Of a DNA stretch of 64,000 nt, positions 24,263 to 38,019 are shown piece after piece; within the stretch, counting starts at the first letter, position 1; the number at the start of each line of letters is the position of its first letter. The notes below the pieces were generated by a model. That model saw only the letters and a list, made by a program, of their open reading frames with translations, was not told the DNA's origin and ran no database searches. Where the stretch lies: NCBI GenBank assembly GCA_010094045.1, contig ML986682.1, positions 24,892 to 88,891 on the forward strand, given 5' to 3'. The position numbers and the translations under genes are program-made. This DNA comes from Lojkania enalia. Taxonomy: Eukaryota > Ascomycota > Dothideomycetes > Pleosporales.

Positions 24263-27200
24263 GAAATAGACTCTTCTAATCAGGCGACTGTTGCGCTATA
24301 TTAAATTAATATTAAGAACTAGGATGTACTTAGGATAGTTCGTATATAGTAAATAGGACTAGATACGCTTGATTAGATATCTTTTATAGTAAATTGGGCG
24401 TAGAAGAGTATATATACTCGCGAGACTGATAGGGCTTACGTTAAAGTTAAGGAAGCGTTAGACTTACACTTATTTTAGCCCTACTACTCTCAGTATAAGG
24501 CGTCTAGTAATAACCTAGCTAGGTAACTATTAGTATATATTAATTCTAAATAGGAAAAGCCTAACCGAGGTTTAACTAGTATTAAGTCTAACTGCTAGCG
24601 ATCTTATAGATATAATTAAAAACTTTAAGCTAATTTTAATATTAGCGCGTAAGGGCCTACTTTCTAAATTTTTAGGAAAGATAATAATAAACGCTGTAAT
24701 TACTTTATATATTGTCTAATAGTAAGTAGAGATTATTAGGGAGAAATTTATAGTTGTAGATAGAAGCATTATAGTAATAATATAGCTAGTTAAGGGTAGT
24801 TTAGTAATATCGTTTCTTAGTTATATTATTTTTAGCCCTTATCTTTATTATATTAGAACGGTTTCTCTTTTAGATATAATTTAACGCCTAGTATATATAG
24901 TTTAGTGTGCTAAATAGTTAAGTTTAGGACAGGTCTAGGGTTATAGTAATCCCTTATTTATACTCTTTAGCTTCTTAATATTCTAAAAGTCTATTATTAA
25001 TGCGATCTTTATAACAATTAGTTTAAGTAGAATAAGCTCTTTCTACTAGATTAGCCTCTAACAACTATAAGTTAAGATAGAGTAATAGACAGCTCAGTAT
25101 CTTAAAGACTTAAAGAGGGCCTACGTATTTAAGAAGTAATTTTATATTTCGGAAGTCTGCGCCTATAAGGAAACTGATAATTTAAGTAGTATCTCTCCTC
25201 TTATTACTATAAAGAGAATATAACTAAAGTTAGATTTTAAATCTTAAATAGAGCGAGATATATGTAATAATCTAGAGAACCCTCCAGCCTTTATCTACTT
25301 TCTATAGTATACTTGTAATAACCCCCTTTTTTATATTTATCTAACTAACAGTCTTAAAGCCGAACTTTAAATATAGATTAACGCCCGCTAGAGATACTAG
25401 TATATAAAAATATCTATAAAGTTAGTCTGCCTCTTTGCAAATATATTCTATTATAGTAGAACTAATCCCTTCTTTCTAGTAATCCGGACGTACAGACACG
25501 AAGGTTAAACCTAGTATATATAAGAATAAAGAGTATAGATTTAGAACTATACTACTACTTACGTAGTATGTTATCGAGGCTATTAAATACACGTCTCCGC
25601 TCCTTTATAAGCCCCTTTAACAGATCTTACCACGTAGCTATATTAAGTATCTGTAGAAGGTAAGTCTTCTCTTTAAACTTCTTTTACGCTGAATTATTAG
25701 ACGCTTTTCCCTCCTAAACCTAACCTATAAACCTAACTACCTTACTATCGTCTGTATAGGCTTTATAGAAGGTTATACTACTACTAAAAGCATACTATAT
25801 ATTAATAGTATACTATTCTATAATTTTACTATACTGCTCGTCGCGTAGATTCTCTAGAAATATAACTTAATATAATAGGCCATCCTATATTACAGGAAAA
25901 TCGATATTACGTATAAGTAAATCGATATCTAAGTAGTTAATATAAGAGAGAAAGATTATATCTTAGGTCTAAATTCGGTAGATTATATATAGACGTACTT
26001 ATAAATAATCTATTTATCTATTATAGTATTACAGCTTTCGCTAATAGAGATTAATTATTATAATTATAGCCTAAATAGCTCTAGGTTAAGCGGAATAATT
26101 TTCGCGTACTATTCCTACGCCGGCGCCAAGTTTCTCTAAGTAATCTTACCTTAACACGTATACAGAGACTAATCTAAACCTAGCTACTTATAAAATATAA
26201 TATAAAATACAACATAAAATGCTTACCTAAGATACTAATTTAAAAAGCTAGCGCCAGATATAGCGCCTATTTCGACTAAGGAGCTATAGCAGTATAAAAG
26301 CCTTAGGAGTCGACTTAACTAACCCTAATCCGTAAGTATACGCTTTAGTACCTACTTTTAAGCAACAAGTGCGAGAATTATTTAGATTAGTACCGATTAT
26401 ATACCTTAGTATTATTTTAGCTTAGAGTTTCTCTTAGTTTAGCTTCTACTAGTCTTAGTAATTCGAAGACTACCGCTTAGATAGAGGAGTAAAAAGAATT
26501 AAGAGCTTTTATTAGTATTAATATAAGATAACGCGATTTTATTAGTGTGAAAAAAATAAAGCAGCGGATAAGAGAAATAATTAAATAATTTATACTATTC
26601 TAATTTAAAATTTACTTCGCAATTTTATATACTAGCGTATTTATAAGGCACCCCGAGATCTATTCGGGAATCGACTATAAATCCAGTTCTAAAACTTACC
26701 TTACTTTTTCTAATTATATAATTAGTTATTATCTTCCTTTAACTAGTAACTATTTTTTCTAGAGCCTAAAGGCTTATTAATAATATCGCTCGAATATTCT
26801 TTACTCTTATTACTACCGTTCTTATAATTGTTACTTAAGATTTCGCCGTCGACATTATCGTTGAGCCGGCTATTATCTAGTGGAAATATAGTGTCTACCC
26901 TATTTACTTATAAGCTAGGTAGAGTAGGTACTAGCTAGCCTATCCCCTATCTAGCTCTATTAGAGATATAATCTATAAGACTTATTAGAAACTACGTGTC
27001 TGGTGTAAGGGGCTTAAGTATAATATTAAGCTTTATCAGATAGCCTATAATATTCTCTAGGAGCTTAACCGCGTAGCTGGTAGATAGTATTCTTATACCC
27101 CTCTGAGTACGGAAGAGAGCTGTTAAAAAGGATATGTCGGCCGAGAGCGAGTAGAATACGACATCTAATAGATGCTACTAGACCTATCTAGTTGATATAC

Positions 27201-30200
27201 TTTTTACAGAAAATCTTATTCCCTAATTAGTATACGGTGTAGTAGTAGACGACGGATTCTTAGTATTTGATTGTAGACACTAAACGCTGCTTTAATTACT
27301 TCTAATAGACTTTAGTCCTTTTTAATAGTAGCTCTGGTTACTACTCCCTTTGCTACTATCCTTACCGTATCTTTTAGTATTATAGATACTAGACTATACT
27401 GCTAAAGTAAGTCTAGCGTCTGAGACACGGCTGGGGACCGCCTTCTTCTAAGAAAGAGATAGTTTTTATCGCCTTGTAGGGAGTATGGTGCGAGTAGTAC
27501 TCGGCTTTAATATTATATTCAGCCCTCAACTTTACCGCTTATAACTTATACTTCTAACTAGTAGAGGGCGTTTCTACTTGCGGGTTAGTAATATTATATG
27601 TTTACTGTTACGGTTGTTATTAGTATCGCTTCTACTACTACTGCTACTACCGCAGCTCGTACTTTTAATAGTAGGAAGTCTAACTTAGTACTGTTAGATT
27701 AAAGGAAAAGGCTTATAATAGTAGATGCTTACTTTCTAACTCTACCTTATTTATCATCAGGCGTTGATATATAGTAGCTTTTATATTTATATAGTAGAAG
27801 GCCTCTTCTATTAATTATTCGATGTTTATTATTAATAGACTAGTTAGCGGCGTTGTTAATAGTCGCTAATATAAAAGCTTACTAACTTAAGTCTTCGCTC
27901 TATTACCTATCTCTAAGTTAATTGTATCGATCGTGCCTGTAAGGACCTTCCTATTATAATACTCCGGGGTCGAAGTATTAGGGGATTTAAGCCGATCGCC
28001 CTTATATAAACCTAGATCTTCTTCGTACGGTTTACTTAAGTTAGCCTCTAGGACCTACTAAATATTATTAATAATAACCGTATTTCCTAGGTATTATTAG
28101 AAAATATATATATATACTACTATTACAACTAGGTAGGGGTACTTACCTTAACTACTACCCCTAGAAGGGGCCTACTAACGTAAAGCCTTATCCCTTATAT
28201 CTTTTTTAGACGTTAGTATTAAAACGGCTCCCTATTTATTTATAGGGTTGTTACTATAAATATTACTACTTTTTCCTATACTACCGCTAGTAATAATTAG
28301 TAAGCCTCTTAGTACGTAGTAATATATAATATTAGGCAACTAATTAGCCGTATTATAGCTAGGTTCGAAATTAAAATTAATACTAGAACTATAAACTATC
28401 TTTACTAGAGAGCTTCTTTGAGGGGAACTTAACTAAGTTGTAATCCCTACTTTATAGCTTAACAGGTACCGTAGCGGGGCTAATCTTAGTTACTATAAGG
28501 TTGTCGTAAGCATCCTCCTACCCTATAGTCTAGGGCCGGTTTATAGTAGTCCGTACTACCTATTATCTTTATTACTCTTCTTAGGTTTGCTATTACTATT
28601 ATTATTTTTATTCTCACTTATTCCCAAATCCGGGCTGAAGCTTTAATTACTACCTTTTTATCCAGCTGGAGAGCTTAATTATATTAGAGAATACAGTAAC
28701 TTTGTGTCTATTACTACCTTAGGTTCTTAACTATTACCTCTATTTGGTGAATTAACGCGGCTGCTTTAAGGTAGGTCTAAGGTTTCAACGCTATTATCTT
28801 TACTGCTACCGTCTATATTACTAGTATTAGGATCGTTGCGGACTCTAAGAGGCGAAAGGTAGCTACTATAAGTCTATAGTAGCAGTAGTAGCGGTATTAT
28901 TAGTATACACATAGGACTCGGTATAATAATATCTAATTGTAGCCGGGACGACCGCCTTTTTACTAAATAAGAATCTTCCGAATCTAGTACTTTAGTAGAT
29001 AAAGTATAGGTCTACTTACGTATTACGAGCGGTTAGGTCCCTATACTGATATTAATATATAATTCGTCCTACTCTAGAGCATTATCTTTACAGTGTTAAA
29101 ATAGGCTCCTTATATCTATAGGGGGAATACTTACTATTATATACGCCTCTAACGTTCTCTGTAGAGAATAAGAATATATAAGCTGTATCTAGATCGGTAT
29201 TAAGATTATCTCGCACCCTATTAGTAGATTAAGTATTAGTAATACTATTACTTTCTAAAACTATATTATTATCTAGTAATATAGGAAATTCTATTACGAA
29301 TTAGTAAAGTAGTACTATACTACTATTAGCATACCTTACCTGGACTAATACTATTAAAATCTCTATCTTCGACTAAGCGTATATTCTTAATACCTACAGC
29401 CTACTAGCTCTATAGTATCTATAGAAGTAGAATAGTATTAAAATCGCTTTTACTATCTGCATATATATATTAGCTAGATTTATTAGTAGTTAAGTAGCTG
29501 GAAATACCTAGGTATTATAAACCTAGGGGGGGTATAGCTCCTACTATAGCTAACAGTCCCCGATTAGAGCCCGATATATTAGTTAGAAAGTTATTAATAC
29601 TAGTCTAATCTCCCTTATATCTATAAGAGCTATCTTTATTAAAGTTGCACTCTATTATTTTAGGCTTTTCCTTAGCCTTAGCCTTAGACTTCGCCTTAGG
29701 CTTAAGTACTGTAGGATCCTAATAAATAAAGTCCTTTAGGGGAGGCGGATAGGATAAGAGAATAGCATTAAAAGAGGCTATTTTAGTACTAAGATCTTCT
29801 AGCTGCGAGGATAAAGCTAGTCCGGAGGTTAAAAAGCGTAGCTATCTTTCCCAGCTGAGGCCGCGGCCCTTATATACTACTACTAACAACGCTACCTAAT
29901 ACAGACCTACTAGAAGCCCGTATAATTACCGCGCCCTAGTATAGGGAATCAGCTATAAGGGGGTAACAAGGATAGGGTCGAACTCCGCCGCCTTATACGC
30001 CGCTGATACTACTATATATTATACTTCTAGGCTCTATAGTAGCTCTATTATAACTAGAGTTTGACCAGCTCCCTAGGCGATTAGCTAGTAAACGTAGCGA
30101 GATACCTTTCTAAAGGTTCTCTGTATCTAACGTACCCCTTTCTATTACAGCCTGCCTATTCCTTTCTTTTAGCTAATTACAGACCGGATATTACGTCGGA

Positions 30201-31859
30201 TAGAACTACTAATTGCTAGCTATTCTTTCGATCATCAGCTAACCCTTTATATAGGACGAGCTATATTAAAACAACGTATAAATAGCCTATTCTCGCTAAT
30301 AGTACCTTATATAGGTTAGACGATTAGTTAAGAGGGCTCTGTCTATAGTACGCTTAGTACTATTAACTAGCTGTTGGCTGCTAAATTCCAGACACCGACT
30401 CCCTCCTAGTTATATAGAGACGTTATAACTATACCGGATATATATAAGGCGGAGCGTCTTATAGATACTATAGTAGTATTATAGAAGTTATGAAAATAAA
30501 ATTAATGCCTTACGCAAGCGCTTTACCGTACTATTACTAGAGTCTAGCTCTAGTAAAACACGGGTAATAGAGCGTGGATTAGTTAGTATATTCTGTTAAA
30601 GGGCCGAACTCGATAAGTAAGATAGAGAATAACTAGGACCAAGATAATAGCGTAAGCGCTATTTATCTTAAGACTATAAGGGTAAAGCTAATCTTTATAC
30701 GAGTAACCGGCTATATTATTATTAAGAGATACAGTTCAATCGTAGTATAGATAATAGAACGGATTGGCGAGCGTATTTAACTAAAGGAGTAAGGTGCGAG
30801 AGGTAGCGTAATTAAAGCTGAGACGATAGTATAAGAACTATATAATCTATCTTCAACTAGATTATATACAAGCTAGTATGTTGTAGAACTACTAATACCT
30901 CTATAACCCAGTAGAAGAGCGGGTGATACAAGCTGGTCGGCGGTATAGTAGAGCGCTGGATGGTGAAGCAGATAGAGAGCAGCCGTCCTCCCACCCCAAA
31001 TATAGCTTCTAGGTGAGGAGAGCGCATAGTTTAAAGAGTAGGAGTCTAATAGTATATTGTCGAGTAGAGCTTGTCGTGTATAAATGCTGAGAATAACTAT
31101 TCTTAATCTATATAGCCCTATAGTAAGTCGGAGCCTAGTTAAATCTGCCTTATATAACTCTCCGGTATAACTAGCTTTATAGATAGGGTAGTTTTTGCTA
31201 ATTACCTTCCGCGGGCTTACAGTTCTGTAAATTAAAGAAAGGCCGAGCTGAAAGTACGCGGGCCTAACCCCTCTTATTAAGATACTATTAAGGCGTGCGA
31301 GGCGTTCTATGTGCTTAATAATATAGTATGTTAACTAGCCTCTAAGATAAGCGGGTATACAGTTTCTCCTAAAAGGAGAACCTAATGCTAGGGTTGTAAT
31401 TTATTTATAGGTAGAGTTGAGGCTGATAGTAGTAGTTATCCTGAATACTTCTTAATTACAGGAAAGGTGAGAGACCCTAAGCAGCTAAAGTCTAGAAACC
31501 AGCAAGTTACTTATAGAGCGTTGAAAAGCAGATAGAGACTACTCAGACGCGGTATAGCACCCTTATTATCGGTTCTATCTAGGGGGGAAGTTAGAGCTAT
31601 CTACTAGGCGGGCAGTACAGCAGTTATATAATTATTAGGGGGTGAGAAAATGCCTTATAGGCGAGTCCAGGCGACTAATAAGGAGAATAAGGGGTGTTAG
31701 GAGGAGAGAGATGATAGAGTAAGGAGGGTAGGCCGGCGAGGGCGGTATACTTTTATGTAATAGGGTCTGCGCACGGGCTAGATAAAAGCGGCGAGCTGCT
31801 AGGCGAGCCTCTATTTCCCGCTTCAGAAGCATCTATTTCCTGATATAGTTCCACTCTTA
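24263..31859. other. RIP-mutated relic DNA, unassigned
   Basis: No gene can be called. Minus-strand frames from about 29.0 to 26.7 kb read as low-complexity Ser/Asn-rich protein interrupted by TAG/TAA. A short Lys/Ala-rich stretch (KPKAKSKAKAKEK, minus strand) is at 29,661-29,710. Plus-strand frames from about 30.4 to 31.0 kb are also protein-like (ending EADREQPSSHPKYSF). I could not assign any of these. A 65-codon open frame at 31832-31635 (minus) has no recognisable domain and sits at the edge of the transposon block. Confidence 0.5.
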
Positions 31860-32049
31860 CCAAAATACCTAGATATATATTATATAAATATTATACTATT
31901 AGTCTAACTCTTCTAATAATTTAACTATAAAATTTTTACTAAAGTAATAGCTAATATTAATAAGACTCTAGTTTTAAAGGTATATACTAACTCTATTACT
32001 AAAGTATTTAAAGAATACTATAACTTATTATCTATCTTCTTATATAAGA

Positions 32050-33147
32050 ATATAGATAAGCTACTTAAATAATAACTATATAATTATAAGATTAAACTAG
32101 AAAATAGTAAGTAAACTAGCTTTAGTCTATTCTATAGGATATTCTAGAATAAGTTAAAGGTATTAAAGAAGTATCTTAATAAGAACTTATCTAAGGAATT
32201 TATTAGAGTAAGTTTATTATTAGTAGCTATACCTATAATTTTTATAAAGAAATCTAAAGGTAGTTTTTAATTCTATATAAACTATAGAGCCTTAAATACT
32301 ATTACTATTAAAAACTAATATCTAATTCTACTAATTTAAGAAATATTAACCTAATTTAATAAGGCTAAATACTATATAAAACTTAATATTATTACTATAT
32401 TTAATAAGTTAAGAATTATTAAAAAAGATAAATAGAAAACTACCTTTTATATATATTATAGGCTATTTAAATACCTAGTAATACCTTTTAACCTAATTAA
32501 TATTCTAAGTATATTTTAGTATTTTATAAATAATATATTAAAATTATATTTTAATATATTTTATACTATTTATATTAATAATATTTTAATATTTAATAAG
32601 AATTTAAAAGATTATAAGTAGTATATCTAGCTAGTTCTTAAAGTCTTAAAAGTAAATAGTTTATAGTTTAATATAGATAAGTATAAGTTTTACTAGTTAG
32701 AAGTAATCTATTTAGAATATATAATTACTATAGAAGAGATTTATATAGATTTAAAAAAGGTAGAGATAATTATTAACTAGATATATTTTAAAAATATAAA
32801 AGATATTTAAACTTTTATAGACTTTATAAACTTCTACTAATAATTTATTAGTAACTTCTTATAGAAAGTTTCTCTTTTAGTAGCTCTAACTAAGAAGAAT
32901 ACTTAATTTAACTAGAATAATAGCTATTAATATTCTTTTAACTATCTAAAGAATATTTTTATCTTTATACTAATTCTCTAATATTTTAACCCTAAGCTAT
33001 TAATAGTAGTAGAAGTTAATATATCTAATTTTATAATAGCTAGCGTACTATCTTAAAGAGATATTTATAGTAAACTAAAATCTATTACCTACTTTTCTAA
33101 GTATATAAATTCTATTAAAAGTAACTATAAAATATATAATAAAGAAC
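32050..33147 (+). pseudogene. G1 reverse transcriptase and start of RNase H (decayed)
   Basis: The frame read through stops follows the Gypsy RT pattern: LYRI-type entry, KKYLNKNLSKEFIR, then FIKKSKGSF, INYRALNTITIKN, YLVIPFNLINI, and the catalytic box YINNIL near 32,570 where YLDDIL is expected. FANFYRRFI-like and KSNYKIYNKEL segments follow at the start of RNase H. Asp to Asn at both catalytic positions and Trp/Gln to stop are RIP-type changes. The frame is cut by a pogo insertion in the KELL motif and resumes at 35,021. Confidence 0.85.
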
Positions 33148-33149
33148 TA

Positions 33150-35020
33150 ACGTATAGTATAATTAAGCTAATTACCTAAACGAGCTAATTATAATACTAA
33201 GACTATACTAAAATTGCGACTACTTTTCGTAAAATATTATACTTTCTTATATTCTATTATACTATATAGTATAGTAGCCTATTCTTCTATATCTATAGTA
33301 TTATTTTTATACGTCTACGAGTTATATCTAATCTTACTATACTACCTATAGTACTTTTAAGTCGGCTGGCCTCTATTAACGCGCGCCTTCTTCCTACCCT
33401 TCTTTCTATTAGTATAAGTGCTAAACTCTTTTAGAGTAGTTAATTAAACGTTTTCTTTAATTATTAGATTACCTTCCTTCTATATATACTTTCTTTTATA
33501 CGATTAATATTATATAGCAGCTTTATTAGCTACTTAAAACTTAGTAACCTAAATATATAATAGTACGTTTTTATATATTATATATATAGCACCCTTTATA
33601 AACTATTTAAACGCCTCTACTATTAAAGTAGATAAGTTATTTAGATACTTTTAAACTCTTAATTAAACGTATATAGATTAAGACCTAAATTTAATAGAAT
33701 TACTTAATATTTTTAACTTCTAAGAGGTATCTTTAACTATAGAAGATATTAGTATACGTAATTAAACTTTAAGCTTTAATAGTACTATATCTAGGTTAAA
33801 TAAAACTAGACTAGCGCTTTAAAAGCTATTTAAAATATTACTCTTTGTAATTACTACGTTAAAAACTATTTTAAAGTAGGGTAAGAACTTAATTTTTATA
33901 ATATAGTTAATATAACTATATATTAGCTACTTAACTTAGAGCCTGTATATAGTCTTTAAAGGCGAGAAACAATCTATATCTAGTAGCTATAGTAGATGCG
34001 ATAAATATAGAGGTATATAGAGAGTAATAATTTTCTTTTCCTTATAGAGTTACTTAAATTTAAGCGAGTTGTAGCTTTTATAGCTATTAAGAATTAGTAA
34101 TTAATATATACAATTAGTATAATTCTTTATATATATGTTAAAATACTTTAACTATTTAATACTAATATCATTTATTATCTAGCCGTTATTAGTAACCTAT
34201 ATAGCCTAGGTTAGTAGAATATTATCTTCTTTATACTATATAGAGAGGTAGTAGATACCTATAAAGATAATAAAGGTAGTATTATCTATTCTATTACGTT
34301 AATACCCTAGATAACTATAGTCTATTTATAATTATCTAGCTAGAGCTACTTTAGTCGATTCTATCTCTTAGAGCCAGTAACTACTATTTCCATTGATATT
34401 ACGCCTATTATAAAGCCTAATTTATTAAAGTTATATATATCTTTATTAATAATACTATACTTAGCCTTTATATTTTATATAAGGTAGAACTAGCCTCCTA
34501 TAACTTTAGGATTCTTATATTTAGTTCTTAAATAGTCGTACTTTTAATTAAATTTAATCTTAAGCTTAGGTATACGTTTAATAAAGTTCTCTACCTAATT
34601 CTTTCTAACTTAGCTAGTAGAGCGCGCAGCTAGTAGTAAATTAGCTATATTTTAAATAGTAGTAAGCTATAGTAGAAATTCTCTTATATTTAGATCTAGT
34701 ATATACTAAATAATTACCTACTCTTTAGTCTTACTAAGCTTTATTAAATTAGACCGGTAATTATATTATAGAGCTATTCTTTACTTTTATATACTAAATA
34801 TATTTTAGAAGATATTATAGATTAATATAACGCGATATATAGTTAGTATTATATCTTATTAAAGAGTTTAGAGTATAAGCTATATTCTAGCTTCTTTCTA
34901 AATTAATTCTATAGTTGTTAGTTATAGTATAATATTATAAAGTATAATTATTACGATTTTAGTAGAGTTTTAGTATTATAATTAGCTTACTTAGGTAATT
35001 AGCTCGCTTATATTATATAT
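33150..35020 (-). mobile_element. Fot1/pogo-type DNA transposon relic, copy 1 (1,871 bp)
   Basis: TA target duplications flank it (33148-33149 and 35021-35022). Terminal inverted repeats of about 50 bp begin ACGTATAGTATAA. It is almost the same length as copy 2 (1,872 bp) and collinear with it. The minus strand contains the same decayed Fot1-like DDE transposase as copy 2, with more RIP changes. Insertion split the KELL codons of the G1 RNase H; removing the element plus one TA restores the Gypsy reading frame. It cannot encode an active transposase. Confidence 0.9.
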
Positions 35021-35698
35021 TACTTATAATTATCTAATATTTTAAATAATAGAAGCTTAAATTAGAGGGTATAATATTTTCTATAAAAGTACTAAACGAT
35101 TATAAAAACCTATAATATTTTATAATAATAAAATAGCTAAACTACTAATAGATCTATTAGTTAGAATATTTATTAAAGTTTAACTTTAGTATTATATACT
35201 AATCTAGAAAACTTAGAGAAAAGCCTAATATCTTAACTTAAAGGTTATAAAATAAGCTTATATAAGAAAAGGCCTATAAAAGTTATTAATAGATATTATT
35301 TTATCTTAAATTATTCTAATAGATAGAAGTAGACCGATTAATTATAAAGATTATTAATAAAGAATACCTAAATAATAATCTAATCTAATATACTCTAAAA
35401 CTATAAAGAAAAGAAACCTATTAATTTAAGTTCTTAACTTTAGTTAATTATAAAGAGTATAATAACTAATTATACTACTAAGATTAACTTATAGTATTAA
35501 ATTATAATAAGTTAAAGCTTAAGCTACTATAAGCTATTTATAACTTACTATCTAATAGATACTCTAGTTAAGAAAAGACTTTAGAACTACTCTAACGCAA
35601 GTACTATTAGTTAAAAATATTTAACTTAATATAATAATATATAAGTAGTTATTATATATATTAAAGAAGTAAAGCTTTTAAAGAGAAGTATTAACGTA
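35021..35698 (+). pseudogene. G1 RNase H and integrase zinc-finger region (decayed)
   Basis: This continues the G1 frame directly after the pogo copy: KELL is completed, then YFK...LEG, SIKVLNDYKNL (VLTDHKNLE in the family), a RFDF-like LLKFNFSI segment, and later EKTLELL, RKYY, and YISSYYIYQRSK, which corresponds to the C-x2-C part of the integrase HHCC finger. The next pogo insertion at 35,699 follows the segment KALKRSINV. Confidence 0.8.
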
Positions 35699-36817
35699 GT
35701 TTATAAGCGAGCTATTACCCTACTAAAATTTAAACAACTTAATCGCGATAATTATTAACAATATATATATATACTATAAGAAGTAATAGTCTATTAGATT
35801 ATTTAACACCTATACTATTAATTTAGCACGTTTAAATATTATAGTTAGACTGTTTATAGCGCTTACAGTTCTATTAAAGCTAGCTACTCTCTTATAGCTA
35901 AGTACTCTAATTATAAATTTTCTTATTAATCTACCCCTAAATATTATTTTAATTAATTATATCCTTACCTATAGCTTTTATTAGAATCCTCTACTTCTAT
36001 AATCGCTTTCTTTTCTATTATTTTTACTTTATTACTACCTCGTTTACTCGCTTAAAACTCTTAATTTAATTAACTATTAGTACGATCGAATGCGTTATTA
36101 TTATTACACCTTTTTAAAGCTAATTAAAGGCTATAATAATTAATATAGGTAATAAGTCTTAATATTACTAAATCCTACTATAAATTATTATTAATTAAGC
36201 CTCTAGTTTACATATATTACTAGGTGTTTTAACTTCTTAGGGGGTAGTTTCTAGTATAAGTAGTATTAGCGTATATAGCTTAATATTAAGTTTTAATAGT
36301 ACCGCCTTAAAAGCTTACGCAGATATTAGCTTCTATAATTAATCGATTATAGGCTATTTTAAAGGCTAGAAGAAAAGTAGTCTTATAAATATAGTTAATA
36401 TAATTGCATATTAAGGCTGAGATCTTAGTATTATACTTAGCTAATAGTCTATTCGCTATAGCTTATATACTGTTAATTATAGGTAGAAATCCTCGTAAAT
36501 CTTAATTAAGGATATAGCTAATAAGTACCTCCTTTTTAGTCTTTATAAGCTTCTTTAAATTCGGCTTATAATTGTATTACGCAGCTATTCTAGCGCGTTA
36601 AAAGTAGAAAGTACTTTAAGAGCAGCGAAAAGTTATTACAGCGCTATTCTTAGTTAAAACTTAACCTCGATTAATAGTTAAAATTATAAGGATAATTTAT
36701 AATTTTTTATAGGTTAATTATACGTTACTATATTAAGCTATTATATATTAATCTAGATAGGCCGTTAAAAGTTTAGTAAGATAACAGCTTACTTATACTA
36801 ATAGCTTGCTTATAAAC
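35699..36817 (-). mobile_element. Internally deleted Fot1/pogo-type element (1,119 bp)
   Basis: TA duplications are at 35697-35698 and 36818-36819, and the termini are GTTTATAAGC and GCTTATAAAC. The right end carries two AAGYRAGCT motifs 17 bp apart; only one is clear at the left end. Length is about 60 percent of the other copies, and only part of the transposase-like region (around the LVQYVHL-type segment near 36,390) aligns, so a large internal part is missing. Removing it and one TA joins the G1 integrase frame without a shift. It is either a non-autonomous derivative or was deleted after insertion. Confidence 0.75.
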
Positions 36818-37350
36818 TATATTATAGATTATTAAAACTAATATCTATACCTAAATAAAGGTTTTAAGATATTTCTATAGATTTTATAATTAATCTACTA
36901 GAATTAGAAGGTTATACGAATAATATAATAGTAGTTAATAGGCTTAATAAGTATAGATGCCTAATATTATATATAAAAATCGAAACTCCTAATATTATCT
37001 AACTATTCTATTACTATATATAGGTTTACTATAAACTACCATATATTATCACATCTAACTGCAGAATATAGTTTATTTCTATCTTCTATTAAGAGTTTTA
37101 TAAATAGTTATAAATTAATATATATATATTAACTAACTTCTATTTAAAAACTAATAGTTAGATAGAGAATATTAATATAGTAATAGAATAAGTTCTCTAA
37201 ACTTATACTAGCTATAAATAAGATAATTAGGTTAAATAGCTACTAATAGTATAGTTTAAAGTAAATAATATAGTATCTAAATTAATAAAAGTCTCTCTAT
37301 TTCTAGCCTACTTTAGCTAGCACCCTTAAATAGGCTTCAAGCCACCTATA
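36818..37350 (+). pseudogene. G1 integrase catalytic core (decayed)
   Basis: Through stops the plus frame reads YYRLLK, then SIDFIINLLELEGYTN, IVVVNRLNKY, and near 37,045 TSNCRIQFIS, where TSDRGPQFVS is expected. It continues with FYLKTNS.IENIN (FHPQTDGQTERVN in the family). These are the D-D-E integrase landmarks; several Asp, His and Gln positions are altered by RIP-type transitions. Confidence 0.8.
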
Positions 37351-37599
37351 GGGATCTATTAACCACTAAAACAGTCCCTAATAGTCTAGAAAACTAATAG
37401 ACTAGTTAATAAGATAAAGGATATTATAGAGTATATTAGAGAAAAACTTACCTAAGTATAAGCGTTCTAATAAAAGTATATTAACTGTAAATATATACTA
37501 GCCCCTAACTATTAGATTAGTAATCTAGTTTAACTAGACGCTAAAAATATACGTATATAAAGACTATTAAAAAAGTTTAATTAGAAGAATATAGACTTT

Positions 37600-37910
37600 T
37601 ATAAAGTTATTATAAAGGTATCTTTATATACTTATAAACTAAAGCTACCTAAATTAGTTAAAATATATTCTATATTTTATATATTACTATTATAGCTAGT
37701 TCCTAAATTATTTAACTACTTATTTAGTTAATAAGTATAGAACCCTAAATCTATTAAAATTAATAGAAAATTAGAATACCTTATTAAGTAAATAGAAGAC
37801 CTCTACTATAACTAATAGAGATACTAGTATAAATACCTAGTTAAATAGACTAGCTATTATAATCTAGAATAGTACCTGGCTAGTAACTTTACTAAGATAA
37901 CTATTATAGA
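37600..37910 (+). pseudogene. G1 integrase C-terminus and chromodomain (decayed)
   Basis: Segments YKLKLPKLVKIYSIFYILLL and, near 37,810-37,900, the chromodomain core QYKYLVKQTSYYNLEQYLA (for YLVKWKGYxxxxxTWEPA) are readable. The chromodomain places G1 in the chromovirus clade, whose integrases recognise histone marks in heterochromatin. This agrees with the gene-poor setting. Confidence 0.75.
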
Positions 37911-38019
37911 AGATTATTATAGTAGAAACTTAAATAAATAAGACCTAAATATAATATTATATCTAGATTCTTAACTAGATATTAGAATCTAATTTAAATA
38001 TATTCTTAGACGCTTATAA

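Noticed and set aside
23946..24269. Plus-strand Leu/Phe-rich repeat frames and the minus RNNVDAK repeat frame
   Set aside because: These are shadows of a 21-bp repeat whose period is divisible by three. The sensible frame is the minus-strand RRREEEQ heptads, which continue into a recognisable decayed protein.
30200..31000. Relic of a tyrosine recombinase (Starship captain) in the plus-strand protein-like frames
   Set aside because: No catalytic R-H-R-Y motif could be placed. The similarity was only a general impression.
31635..31832. Minus-strand 65-codon frame
   Set aside because: No domain, no intron or promoter signal, and low-complexity C-terminus. It lies at the border of two repeat blocks.
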